Source of the DNA: Heterobilharzia americana
Taxonomy: Eukaryota > Platyhelminthes > Trematoda > Strigeidida > Schistosomatidae
Length of the DNA: 64,000 nt
Reading direction: 5' to 3'
Assembly: GCA_944470555.2 (NCBI GenBank)
Contig: OX104130.1
Span: forward strand, 73,351,160-73,415,159
Each line of letters opens with the position of its first letter. Position 1 is the first letter of the stretch. This document shows positions 22,986 to 34,850 of the stretch, piece after piece. The position numbers were made by a program, and so were the translations under genes. The notes below the pieces were generated by a model. That model worked only from the letters and a program-made list of their open reading frames with translations, made no database searches and was not told where the DNA came from.

Positions 22986-23755
22986 CTAGTGGTGCTTCTG
23001 AATCAAAAGAGAGAGAAGAGTTTCAGAACTTAGAGCCAGCTTCAGTTTGTCAAAAGCATCATGGGCCGCTTGGGTCATGTGAAACACTTTGGCTCGTCCT
23101 TGCAATAAATCTGTCAGCGGTTGGGCTACTTCAGCACATTTAGGTATGAAACGTCGATAGAAGTTTATTAACCCCAGAAATCTTCGCAGCTTTCGAAACG
23201 AGTCTGGAACAGGATATTCTCGAATTGCATCTACTTCTTGCGGAACCGGTTTAACACCGTTGGCATTAACAATGTGACCCAAAAACTGTAGGGATTCCTT
23301 GCCAAATTCGCATTTCTGCGGATTGATTGTAATGCCATATTCACGCAGTCGTTCGAAAAGCGTCCTCAGATGTTGCAGGTGCTCTGTTTCAGATGCGCTA
23401 GCTACTATTAAGTCATCTATGTATGCACTGACGAAAGGTAAGCCATGAAGTACCTGATCTATAAATCTTTGGAATGTTTGAGCAGCATTTGTCAAACCAA
23501 ACGGCATACGAATAAATTCGAATAGTCCGAAGGGGTAGTGATGGCCGTCTTAGGAACATCATTGGGTTCCACAGGAATGTGATAGTAAGCTCGCACGAGG
23601 TCAATCTTGGAAAAAATATTTACTTTTGTCATAGAGTTCATAAAATCATGTATGTGAGGAATTGGATACTTATCAGGGACCGTACGCTTATTCAACGCTC
23701 GATAATCACCGCAAGGCCGTATTTCCCCTGATGCTTTTTTAGGTACCATATGCAG
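22986..23755 (-). pseudogene. Gypsy copy 2: reverse transcriptase in two frames
   Basis: The N-terminal RT (23492-23749, [11 protein letters not shown] and [12 protein letters not shown]) and the YIDD part (22986-23507) are separated by the same 1-base loss as in copy 1. The catalytic YIDD is present. Confidence 0.88.
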
Positions 23756-24338
23756 GGGTGATGACCATGGGCTCTTGGAAGGATAACTCCCAACTTTAGA
23801 AGTTTATCAAATTCCTGTTTTGCTATCTGCAGCTTCTTAGGGTCTAAGCGTCGAGGTTTTGATGAGACTGGAGGACCTTTTGTAAGAATATGGTGCGTCA
23901 CCATGTGTTTTGGAGAGGACTTCGTGTAATCCGTTTGAGTGAGCTCGGGAAATTCTCGCAGAAGGATATCGTACTTGGAAGTGTTGTTTATTGGAGCTAC
24001 GACTAAGTTTATTGTTTTTGTCCCCGTAACGATACCGGTGATAGAAAATTCACCATTACGGCTGACTAGTCTATGGCGACTAGAGTCGACCAATAGTTCG
24101 TAGTGTTGAAGGAAATCCATGCCAATGATAGGTGACGATATGTCAGCTATGACGAATTCCCACTGGAATGGTGTATGAAAGCCAATGTCTAGGATCAAAA
24201 TTCTGGTTCCATATGTAGTAATAGCAGATCTATTTGCCGCTTGTAGTACCAAGGTTGGGTTGGCGTTTTTCGGAAGGTGTGGGTGGGATCACGCTCACTT
24301 CCGCTCCAGTGTCAACCAGAAACTGAGCTCCAGTCTTC
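23756..24338 (-). pseudogene. Gypsy copy 2: aspartic protease and linker
   Basis: The active-site motif reads LVDTGAEVS with the Asp codon GAC at 24311-24313, so unlike copy 1 the catalytic residue is kept. The frameshift before NRSAITTYG and that in the PR-RT linker near 23,767 are shared with copy 1. Confidence 0.82.
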
Positions 24339-25204
24339 CTATCCGTCACTCGAAACAAACGACTGTGTTGTTGTACGCCGGCGACAGCAGTCGTCACCGA
24401 TCATCGGCCTTTCCGTTTCCCGATGAAAAGGTTTTAAATCGCATGGTAACAAACAACGACGTGCTTTACTGCCAAACTTCTTGTGATACCAGCACGTGCT
24501 ACTTTTAGACGCAATTCTACTCGTGGTCCTATCACGACTACGGGATCTGCTTCTACAGAACTTCGGTGACCGTCGGTTTAACTGCAAAGCCGTCAGTTGT
24601 CCTGTAAGTATGTTGATCTTCCTCTCTAAAGCGGCTACTCGGTCGTTTTGCGTTGGCTCAGCAATACCTTCAACCTGTTTAGGCATCCTTTCGTACATAC
24701 GGTCAGCGATGTCAGCCAACCTGTCAATGTCAATGTCCGCATATCCGACAGCTAATATCTGCTGAATGCATGAAGTTTCCGCAGCCAGAGCTGGTAGAAT
24801 AAACGGTTGTCTACGTTCCTATCTTTCAGCAGACTTTGCATATGTCGCTTAAGTTGTGAAGGTGTCCTGTCACCGTGGCATATGCTACCTAGTAGTTGAT
24901 CGACAGCCTTCTGGTTAAATAACGAAGTAGCTTTCAGCACTTCTTGCTTCAAAACGTCATAAGGTGTGTCTGGGTGGGGCTTTAATAGTGTCTCCCTTAC
25001 TTGTTCAGCCACTTCTTCCGGCAAAACAGAGCTTGTATATCCGAACTTTGCATTTTGTGAAGTTATATGATTGGCCATGAAGAAATATTCTAGACGGACG
25101 AACCACAATTGCAGGTCATTAAACCTAAAACAAGGCATAGGAAGATAAATGGCACCCACGGACCCTAAATTCGAAAAGTCTTGATTATGATAGTTTAAGG
25201 ACAT
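24339..25204 (-). pseudogene. Gypsy copy 2: gag, frameshifted
   Basis: The first frame (24752-25204) is identical in protein sequence to that of copy 1. The second carries the CHCC finger (CWYHKKFGSKARRCLLPC). The break between them is at the same site as in copy 1. Confidence 0.85.
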
Positions 25205-25380
25205 CAGTACTGGTACAGCAAAAAAAGTTATTTAAGAACAAGAGCAGGAAAAATACAATAAACAAGTATGTCAATGCCTACCACAAAGCAGCCAGAGAAA
25301 TTCTCAGTGTATACGTATATTCGTATTGCATACAGTTATTAATGACTGGTCGCAGCATTCAAGAGAGTTTAATTACGTCA

Positions 25381-25389
25381 GGCTCACCA
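25381..25389 (-). other. Primer-binding site of the Gypsy element (copy 2)
   Basis: On the element strand, TGGTGAGCC lies a few bases inside the 5' LTR. TGG complements the CCA end of a tRNA primer. The same sequence is next to LTR-B at 20604-20612. The tRNA identity was not determined. Confidence 0.6.
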
Positions 25390-25392
25390 GCT

Positions 25393-25642
25393 TGTCGAGC
25401 TCTGAAATCTGATTCCAAATTCTATATACATGTCCAGATACACTATCGCCTATTTATAATTCCCGACACTGCTGATCCACCTGAGTCAGACAGCGTAAAT
25501 ATCAGGAGTTAACGCGAAGTATGTATCAGGATGTTGTATTGGTCAACGAGCAGACAAAAAGTCTTTTTCAGTACAACCCAACAAAAAATGTTCAATGAGT
25601 TGTTACATATACCAACACAGTACAGTGAATTAAAATGCTGCA
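25393..25642 (-). repeat. LTR-C (5' LTR of copy 2)
   Basis: 250 bp. It matches LTR-B except for a few changes clustered in its last ~40 bp on the + strand (ATACCAACACAGTAC versus ATATCAACACAATAC; ending GCTGCA versus GCTACA). Similarity stops exactly at 25642, which defines the outer end. Confidence 0.9.
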
Positions 25643-26640
25643 ATGCTACGGAAAGTATGTCTCCTTTGGGTGATATGTGACCTCATTTTAAATAGTCCCG
25701 TTTGAATGGCTTCTCAGTGGAATGAAATGGTCTAACTATCTATGTATGAAAGCTGCAGTAAATAGTTATGCTCTTGTTTCGGAAATTTTCACGCCTCCTT
25801 TTCCAGAGGCATTCAGGTAGCCCTGAACTACAGACGTCAGCGACTGTAGTGACGTCGATTTGTTCCCTCGAACATATCACTCAATTTCAGACATACATTG
25901 TTGTGATGTTTGTCTGCATAGAGAACGCGTGATAACTTCCCACACACTTTTTTCAATCACTGTCCACTTCGCGCTTCTTTTGGTTTCCGGTCTCTTGATC
26001 AAGGTGCCCTTGAAATACATCGTTCGCAGTATTCATGTTTCCGTCTTTTCAATATGCGTCATCGTTAATCGAATTACTAGTAACGGGCATTGGACCTATT
26101 GCATACAAGAATTGAACACACTCTCACACTTCATGGATCCACTAGTCTCGCTAACGGACTAAAAGTTGAAACAGTTTTTGGTGTCAACACTCGGAAAACA
26201 ATAGCATAATCGAATCATCATTCTTCGACTTACAGACTTGTTGCGTGACGTAGCAACTCAAGCTTAGGTTAATAAAAGGATCCGTCAAAACAGCACAGTC
26301 GGTTTGGACGGATTTATTGCAGACGGATTCAGGATTCAGTGTAGGATGACTTATGGCAATAGAAAGTAATCTTTGAACTGTATATCGTGGTTGATATGGC
26401 TCAAGAAAACTGACAGTGGCTATCAAGTTGACCTTTCCTTTCTAGACAATCAATTTATAATATTCCAGTGTGCCTATGAAACTTACCGATCTGTGGCAAA
26501 ACTAGAAAAGTTAAAACAGAGAGGGCCTGATTAGAGCATAATTCTAACCCAAGACAAGAGGAAAAAACCTGTCGTAATGAATCTGTATCAAAGGGCTTGT
26601 GGATTCAGTATTACCTATTAGACCAGCCCATCAACAGTGA
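25643..26640. other. No recognisable feature
   Basis: Right flank of the Gypsy tandem. No supported exon or repeat. Base composition starts to become less AT-rich here. Confidence 0.4.
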
Positions 26641-28640
26641 AAGCAACGAGGTGTAGGCTATTTCTGTCGTGCTTTGGTTCACTTGTGCTCAAACGTGTCC
26701 TGTTGTAGCGTCACACACTTCCTCAAAATCAGCAGCCCAGGGTTCCACGACATTCAACATTGATGCTGACCTTCATAGTCTAACTGAAATTGCTAAGCTG
26801 AAGACACCCGGTCAAGAATCCTCGCCATTCAGCACGCTATCATGTTACGTCGCACTGCTCGTATTCGACTCTCTGGCCAGTTAGTTGGAACGCATCGGTA
26901 TCTTGGCCTAACCACCTAAATATACTATTCCTTCCGACTATACATTGTGTTATCCTTGCTCTCCTATCCGTGGGTAAATAACAAGTTCGAATAATTAGCG
27001 ATTGGCCTTTGCGTCTGTCAAGTTTGCACCAGGACAATTCCTAAACTGTCATCGGCTTGGTATGAAAACTTTGCTTGCTTTTCTCAAAGTAAGTATTTGG
27101 CATCACATCTGAGCGCTTCTGAGAATTACTATGGTCCCGTAAACCTTGGTCACAAAGTTTTGTCTGGGATTATGAAAAAGTATAGGGTCCAGAACATGTT
27201 AACTGCAACGCACATTCCTTGGTGCAAACTACGAATGATCCTTAAGTTCTGGGGATCTTGTGAAAAAATTATAAGTGATTTAGGTACCAGCGAAGGACAG
27301 CAGTGGTACTCATCGACTGAGATTCCTCACTCTTCCGAATTCCAATTCCGCGAAACCGCCTGCTCTTCACATTGTTTAATCTTGTCAAACAGTTTGTGCA
27401 GTGAACGTTATCTTACGACCAACTGGGTTTCTTCTTGATTTCTTGTCAACTACTACTGAGACAGCTGTGCCACTTGTTTGATTAAGGGGAATGAAAATAT
27501 TGTTGGCTGATCCTACGAATGATGAAGTAGTTGCAGCACACTGGATATGTGTACTATAACCACTCCCACTTATGATGGTCTGCGATATCATAATATCACC
27601 GAAGTATATCTATGTTACCAACATTTTTGCAATTACAACCTGTCCGACCACTGGCCACCGAACATGCCACATCAAATTCATTCCTTAAAATTCTTTAAAC
27701 TTTTCTATGTCTTTTAAATGCGTCATTTACTATGGCACACTTTTAAAATGGTTTCAAACCTCTGTTTTCCTAGCTAGCAACAAAACGAAGAAAAAATGCA
27801 TCAGTAGGAGATGGGCTCATAAATGCAAAGAAATACAGTACATTACTATTCCTTAGGTGACAAGTTGCAGATTTTAGTACTGCCAGAATAGACCTCCATA
27901 AACGTCGCGCCTGAGCTTCCACTGATTTATCAGCTCATACCGGGCGCGGTGTAATGCTGGGTGCCTGCTTCATATAGTGGCTCGTATTACCATTATTTAG
28001 ATGCAGCGATTATTTCTCTTAAACACGCCGTACAGGGAGTGGATTTGTTGAACTATTACATGCTGAGGATTATATAATGTAACACTCATGTAGTTTGGGA
28101 TAAGGCTATTGTTAATATTAACAATGATAGTTAGAAAGCTTTTCAGAAAAAAGTGAGCTGCGAATACGGCTGTCAAAATCCATGTACGGTCCTTGTGAGA
28201 GTTTCTTCCAACTGCCTGTAATTTAAGACATTTTCAGGGAGCTTTCGGTGCCCAGATGAAAAGACGAGTCATCAAAATGCACTCAAATGCTGAAGTCCGA
28301 GTCAGTTTCTGGTTCACTTATGCAGCTAGATTTCAGAAGCTAAGGGCAATTGGCATGAAAATTTCAAACTTAACAGCAAAACAGATGAACAGCTTAATTC
28401 TTCCCCGTCGTATTCACATATATTGCTGCCTTCTGGACAGGCAAACAGCCCTTCAAAACCGAAAGGCTGAGTTTCAGCGGTATTTGTCATCGATGCTGAC
28501 GTTCACGGGTTTGACAGGCTGACTTAGCCAAGAGCATACGGTTAAGTACCCAAGCCGTCTGACATTCTGTTACGACGCGTTACTCTTACATTGCCCTCTA
28601 GCCAGTTAGTTGAAGCCCACCGGCATTAAAATACGGTTTA
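26641..28640. repeat. Diverged dispersed repeat family
   Basis: A block at about 26,750-27,040 (GATGCTGAC ... CTCTGGCCAGTTAGTTGGAA) is similar to 28,490-28,640 and to 37,460-37,690. A block at 27,680-28,070 is similar to 37,030-37,380. The order suggests two or three old copies of one element whose class I cannot tell. No coding motif was recognised. Confidence 0.5.
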
Positions 28641-31600
28641 CAAAATGTAAAATTCTCACCTGGCTGTTCCATCTTGTTCTTCCATGGTTTCGCACTCATC
28701 GGTATACCTCTGGTACGAAGACTTAGTTATCCATCTCTGCTTCCGTTGGGTTAGCGCAAGGATGCCAGGTTACAAGTAAAAAAGGCGGGTACGCCTAGAG
28801 GGAGCACCCCACTGTTTTAGGAAGTCATTGGTCACCCAAATAGTTACTGCGCCTGCTCCCCAGCGATAAAAAAGTTACAGGACGAATCCACCTGAAGAGA
28901 CGCACAGAAGAGCACAGTTTAGCAATCACTAGCGCACTACAAACGTCTTTCGGTTCACAAAATTTGGATTTAGTGATTATTTCAGCCAGATACTGCCATA
29001 CGTTTGGTAGGTAAAGCTGGCGTTAGAAAGTGAGACAAATTTGTCCACAATACAGCCACCCTATGTTGAACCACCGACCTAATTGAGCCTAAATGTTCGG
29101 GTGACTAATCACTGTATAAACTCTGCTTTCGATGACAATTCTCCAGGTAGGAACGATATGAATAAGAATTGTTTTGGGGAAGGAAAGACCCACCCCTGCC
29201 ATAGAAGCGTCTTAGAAATCTGCTTCAGAACCGTTTATTCGTGCTGCACAAACACAGATCTTTCTTTGGTTACGCAAGTGGATTTCATAAGTTGAGTTCC
29301 GTTCCAACGCGGTGGTTCTGGATACTCCTAGAGGAATAAAAGGTGCTGGTACCAGTAGCCAACTGTTATTAATAAAGTTCGAAAAGCGCTGACCTGGGGT
29401 TAAGCGTATGGATTCAAAACAAAGAATCTTTAACCACGGTGTGGAGAAAGTGCTGAGCGATTATTCTTTATAACAAAATATATGCTGTATACATAGTTTC
29501 AGACCGTTGACCTTACGGTTACTGCGGTTTATGACCATAATAAGTACAGAGGTCAAGCAATGCAAAATAAGACGTTAATTGCACATGAACAAGAAAATTG
29601 GATGAAATCAAAAAGTGCAAACTACCAAGGTGTCTGATCAGGTTGAAAAAAATATAATGTCAAATACACAAAACATCTGCGGGTAGTCAGTGAAACTCCA
29701 TGCTCAAGGCTGGACACCAAGACTGTGACTACATAACATAAAAGACTTCAGGGGCTGAAAAAGGAAGGAACTTGCAGTGCACCTACCTGGCACCAAAATA
29801 TAACTACGGCTAAAACAAATAGTTTAAATTAAATTAACCGAATAAAACTCCAGTCTGCCTCCGGATGCTTAGGGTGTTTTAAGTTTTGTTTTAACGAGCA
29901 CGCATCCGAGCAGGCTTGGATGCCATTTTGCGCCCCATTGTGCACCACGCACGTACTCCGAGTCCCTAGTTCAGCTTTACTAGCCGGATGAGTTGATCAA
30001 ACTTTTCCCCATTCATTATTATTACATTCGCTTTAATTAAATACATAGCTCCTTCAAATACATTGCGTATCAGTTCCTTTGATTTGTGCTTTATTATCAG
30101 TACTTACACGTTAGGTAAAGTACTGGTTAAGTAGGTACTAGAGCACACCAAGTTAAGTGGGGTTGATCAAACGTTACGGAATTGTAGCACGCACCCCTAC
30201 AAACTAACCGAATGTTCATCGTACTTGTTTGACAAACAAAGACGTGAGACCAGTGAAGAATACCAAGTGGACACCAGATAGGAGTGGTATATTCGCCGAA
30301 TGGTACAAATATATCGAATTGTACAGGTAAGCTGCCCGGAAGATCATGAACGACAAACTCAACATAACATGATAACTTCCTTAGTGGTGTGGATGTTCAC
30401 TGATAACATACCAACTGAAAGCCATCTTATCATTAATTGTTAGAAATAGTTCTGTGAGGAAGTACTTAGACTAGAGGGTAGAACGATGCTGTGGGTGCTC
30501 ATGAGTGAAGCAAGCCCGGGAGTCATATGGCAACCCAAAGGTTCAACTGAAGCTTACCCTGCCTGATATTTGGGAGTGAAGTGCCTGTTTGATTCGGTAG
30601 GTCGCCAATTTTTTCGAATATCGGGCCTCATTATTGTGAGCTTTTGAAAAGGACTATGATTTCGTTTACTAAAGAAGTAATTTCAGAGCAATTTGAACAC
30701 CAGTGATAGGCTTTTCGTATCTGTTTGATGCATAATCTGAAGTGCTTGCAACACTAGACATATATGGGCGATCCATAGTAGGGGGCGTGTTAGTGTTCGA
30801 AAAACGGCATCAAGGAGAACGAATAAGTTTGTCACCTTCCGAGGTGCAGATTAAACGAAAATAAGTGTCATTTACGATCGAATCCATCTGCAAGCCTGGT
30901 GACTCGAGGAGAATTTCTTACCGCCACAAAGTTTCTCTTTCACTACATCCGCAAAACGAAGATTTGAAACCATACATCTTGCTCTTTTTCAACCAAAGGG
31001 CACTACTTTTGTCTGTCTTATTAGAGTGCTTTAACAGGTGAAAAATGTCCCACCGCCTGTTTTCTGCATCGAACGATTTCAGATCCGTCTGGGAAGGGTG
31101 AAAGGTGATTTACCTTCTAGCACTGAAGGTGATGACAACTAGCTTCATTCCTGTAACTATGCAAGCTCCAGGGCGTCAACGGAGAATAACTTAGAACTGG
31201 GCTCCTCTGACACAGTAGATACAAGTACCGAATATATGTAATAGCGGTAGACTAGAACATCACCTACTTTCTGAGGAGGCAACTGGTGACTTGCTCCTGA
31301 GTTACCCCTCATGGCCTTCAGAATCCAATATAGGCAACACTCACGAGTTTCCACGCCTGCTTTCCCCACTGGTTTAGGGATGTGACTGTAAACAAACGGG
31401 TCACGGGTTCAGACAACGCTCTATATGCCGAGGTTTTGGCTACCAGGCCATATCATCAGCCCCCAAACAATGGGTGTAACTCATTGCCTAATGCGAGGAT
31501 GTGCACGACGTTGATGAGTACATTCACAAGTATTTTCAACTGAAGGGAGACGACCAATCTTACCAGGTGGCAGAGAAGAGTAACAAAGTCATTTCTTGGA

Positions 31601-31900
31601 CCAACATCCAAAACCCGCAGCGCCTTGGACAACTGAGCCTGTTCACCTTCAGAGAGACCCAACAATAGTCCACCAGATTACACACCAAGTGAATCATCTC
31701 CACGTAACATTTTCGCTCCAAATACAAAGGTCTCAAGGAAACACCACTTGCAAACCCCACCAGTAGGCAAAAGCTAGGGTCAGATCTAACATGTATGATA
31801 GTGTATGCGTCGCGGAACTAAGCTTCAGAATTCATGTCGCAGAAATAGTGAATACTTATTTACTGGGTCCTACGTCAGCCTTAAGAAGCGTTCTGCGTTT
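28641..31900. other. No recognisable feature
   Basis: About 3.3 kb with no gene or named repeat that I can support. It is more GC-rich than the flanks and probably composed of old repeat relics, given its neighbours. Confidence 0.4.
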
Positions 31901-33630
31901 CCGACGGTCAGCCTTTTCCTGATTTACAGAAGCCTGAAAGGATAGAGATGATATCATTTAACTAACCAGCTTGATATAGGTGGTGCTACAATCCATATTT
32001 TTTATGACAACAGTCGATTTCCCGGGTACTGTCCATCTGCATCAAAACCCTTCTCGACAGCATCAGGAGATGGGGCTGCTAAATTTTCCTGAGGAAAGGA
32101 GTTCTAAAGTTTAAAAACTCCGACTGCAAGGTGCAGCTCATGAACTGTTACGCGTCCCATGTAGGGTTTGTGCCGTAGACCAGCTACTTTTTTCAGTTCT
32201 CTGAGCCCGTTCCAGGATGAAAGTGTCCTTCCTCAAGTATCACTTGATGACTAGAGAAGTTTACTCGAGTTGAGTTGGAATATTCATTCTGCACACTGCA
32301 GTAAACAAGCCGGAATTAAGTTTTCTGTAGTTCGGGAGAGAAACTACGACGACATTGCCTGGTCAAGTGGAAGGCGATAATACCCAGAAATTCCAAGTGT
32401 GGTACTTAGTGTAACCCCTAGATCTTATTCCGTGTCTAGATGAGAAATGACAACTGGAACTGCACCTGTACTTATCTACAGTTACTATCCTACGCCACCC
32501 TGGGTTGAGAGACTTCGGGCTTAAACTTGGCCGGTCCATGACTTTGGAAACGTCCCGTAAGACAGAGTTATCTGGTGTCGTCTGCACCTCTCTCCAAATC
32601 TTGAGGTCACCAGAATGCGATGATCAACGAGAATTTAAGCCTGCTGACAACTCACTTATAAAATGAAGCGAGAAACAATGATGGACCAAGAGAAGAACCC
32701 TAAGGCCTTTAACTCAGTAATGGAAACCATCTGGATAAGGATAAACTTACTATGACCCATTATGACTGGCTTTGAATCCCTGAACCGACTGAGCAACTTC
32801 TCGTGCACCCCCGCAGGCTGAGGTGTTTTACACAGGATATCATGGTTAACTTCGTCAAAGGCTTTCGGAAGGTCAAGCAACCTAATATGGATGAGCTTTT
32901 TTGCTCAGCTATTCCATGCAATCGCTAGGTTGGCGCCAAGTGAGCCTCTAGGCAAAAATCGGTGTTTGCGACTGGTTAGGATGGGGTTCCTAAGTTGATA
33001 ACCGTGAAATGAATAATATACTACTCTTCCCACAACCTTTGCAACTGAAAGGATCAAGGAGATAGGTTTAAAGTTGTGGGTAAGTTGTTCATTACCATCC
33101 GTGCATACAGCCACCAGTTTTCGGGCGGAGGGCGGTCCACCTTCCGGAAAAGATATGTGAAGAGGTCAGCCAGTGGGGCAGTTGGAGAATTGCCACGCTG
33201 TTTGAGCACTCCATGGTGAGTACCACTAATTCCTGAACCCTTATTGGGATTTAAACAGCTTTAAATTCTCTTGGTTTTAAGAGGCTCAAATTCTCTCTCA
33301 CCTGACCCCTCTGAACTTCGGGTAGTTATCCGGTCTTTAGCTTACCCTTATACTTCACCGAAATCATTCCTTGGTCCATTCGTTAACATATTAACTGATC
33401 AACAGAACCACTGAACAGCTACCATTCTGCATACCAACTGGAACGTTACTCTTTATTCCCTCACTGAGTGATTCGTCAAAGTTTTGCGAAGTGAAACTCT
33501 CCAGTTCACTCCCAATTTTCCTAAAATATCCGGCCAGTCGCTGAGCTGGAGTAGGTAGCTTTGATGCACGAATGTTGAAGAAAACCAGCTCACGATCAAA
33601 GAGCTGTTGAAAGTTAAATTGGATTACTAT
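31900..33630 (-). pseudogene. Decayed CR1-like LINE: RT region
   Basis: Reading down the - strand, 33114 to 32900 has NFKPISLILSVAKVVGRVV and a LTSRKHRFLPRGS stretch. Then come LLDLPKAFDEVNHDIL (about 32,880-32,830) and a LLSRFRD stretch. About 32,250-32,200 has a YLRKDTFILERAQ-like C-terminal motif. These match the order of RT motifs in CR1-like LINEs. Many stops and indels mark it as old. Confidence 0.65.
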
Positions 33631-33634
33631 TTAT

Positions 33635-33915
33635 TGGTATGCTTGTGAGTCACCGTCGTCTTTACCGGATTGAACCGTTCAACCCGCGTTGGTGAATAGG
33701 CTCCTATTCAGATACCTCGATACTGCCTGAGTATTAGTTATGGTAGTTTCCGTGGTCAAAGCTAACAGAGAAATTCAGGACACGCTTTTCATCCTATTTG
33801 GGACTCGTCAGCTGGATGTACCCGCACCCTAGTGAGTGATGGTGATCCCATTGAAACTTGAACCTGTGCCCGTCGCTACAAAGGCAAAGGCTTTATCCAC
33901 TAGATCACGGGGGCA
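33635..33915 (-). repeat. Sm-alpha-like hammerhead repeat (left arm of inverted pair)
   Basis: On the - strand: a tRNA-like head (TCTAGTGGATAAAGCC, then B-box-like GGTTCAAGTTTC) from about 33,915, then TCACTCACTAG and the hammerhead at 33771-33823. The trailing segment has AGGAGCC near 33,705. It faces away from a second copy that starts about 30 bp to the right. Confidence 0.75.
33771..33823 (-). ncRNA. Hammerhead ribozyme motif with intact core residues
   Basis: On the - strand: ATCCAG, CTGACGA, stem II GTCC/GGAT with loop CAAATA, GAAA, and a GTC cleavage triplet followed by CTGAATT. All conserved core bases are present. Stem I has one mismatch and stem III is weak, because A15.2 replaces the usual C. 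Type I topology, as in the known schistosome ribozymes. Residual activity is possible but uncertain. Confidence 0.72.
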
Positions 33916-33944
33916 CGAGGAACGATGTAAGAGTCGGCTACTGT

Positions 33945-34105
33945 GCTTCCTTGACCTAGTGGGTAACGCCTTGGTGTCTGCAGAGACGGGTAAAATGTTC
34001 GTGTTTCGGTGGGAACAACATCACTCACTAGAGCGCAGAATATCCAGCTGACGAGTCCTATAAAGGATGAAAGGGGGTTCCCGGACTCCTCTGCTGGCCA
34101 TAACC
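33945..34105 (+). repeat. Sm-alpha-like hammerhead repeat (right arm of inverted pair)
   Basis: The + strand copy has a tRNA-like head (CCTAGTGGGTAACGCC, 33,955-33,972), GTGGGAACAACATCACTCACTAG, then a hammerhead at 34041-34088. Its head lies back-to-back with that of the - strand copy. The two copies are diverged from each other. Confidence 0.72.
34041..34088 (+). ncRNA. Hammerhead ribozyme motif with intact core residues
   Basis: TATCCAG, CTGACGA, stem II GTCC/GGAT with a 6-nt loop, GAAA, a G-rich stem III loop, a TTC cleavage triplet, then CCGGAC as the 3' strand of stem I. The core is intact. Stem I has an internal mismatch and the triplet is TTC instead of GTC, so cleavage would be slow at best. 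Confidence 0.6.
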
Positions 34106-34109
34106 AAGT

Positions 34110-34850
34110 AAACTACCACAACTGGATACGCTAACGAACTGCACTATGGGAACACCTCTTTCGTCGAACCCCCAAATAACAATGACATGCATTTTAAGCC
34201 GGGCAGTTCTGTTATTAGTTCTCGAAATTCTCTTGCAAGGATGCACGGATCTGTGGCTATGTGGAGCTGAGAAAAGTTGAGACCACTTTTGTGGAAACCC
34301 GGAGAAAGTTCAAATCTGGGGCTTTTCCAGTGAGATGACTTATTTTACCACTGGATGTTGTGGAGACTTCCAGTTGGCGGCATAAAAGTTCCCACGGATC
34401 AGTGAAATAAAACCGCGTAACGCGACACCATAGTATATCAGTGGTGCTAATTCTTGGGACGGGATTTTCTGCAGCTTCCAAAGAGGGATGAGTTGTACTG
34501 CCTCCTGATTTTTCTCATCTATTATTCCGAATAGTACTGAGCTGTCCCACAAGAATTTCGTTGTCTTCTGTGTCATCCGTAAGCCATACAACACGCATAG
34601 CTGCATTGTTAGGACAGTCCCCCTTAAACGATGAGCGCATCTTAAATATCTTGAATCACAGAACCCGTGAGCAGAGTATGTGAACTCAAAATCGTGGTAG
34701 CTGGCTGAGGCAGTGGGATTGTGTAACCAGTCTTTAAGGCCTCAGTTTTATCGAGATTTCTTCCAGCGAGGGAAAGGACTAACACTAAACGGGTTTTCTC
34801 ACCGACATGTCCGGGGGCCAACAAAGGATTCTTGGCCACGGGACACGTTA
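34110..34850 (-). pseudogene. Decayed CR1-like LINE: endonuclease region
   Basis: Reading down the - strand, 34839 to 34642 has VLVLSLAGRNLDKTEAL. At about 34,410-34,330 there is IRGNFYAANWKSPQHP, resembling the GDFNAPxIDW motif of LINE endonucleases. It lies upstream (on the - strand) of the RT relic at 31.9-33.6 kb and probably belongs to the same element, interrupted by the hammerhead repeats. Confidence 0.55.

Larger units (their letters stand above)
20616..25642 (-). mobile_element. Gypsy LTR retrotransposon, copy 2 of a tandem
   Basis: Nearly identical to copy 1 over its whole length; the repeat period is 4,779 bp for A to B and 4,777 bp for B to C. It shares the gag, protease, linker, RT and integrase-tail breaks with copy 1. 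It adds its own: a 1-base loss near 23,008, a 2-base loss near 22,447 and a nonsense codon at 22011-22013. Its protease DTG is intact. It ends at LTR-C on the right. Confidence 0.9.

Noticed and set aside
15832..25647. Target-site duplication around the Gypsy tandem
   Set aside because: The flanks (AAGGC on the left, ATGCT on the right) do not match convincingly.
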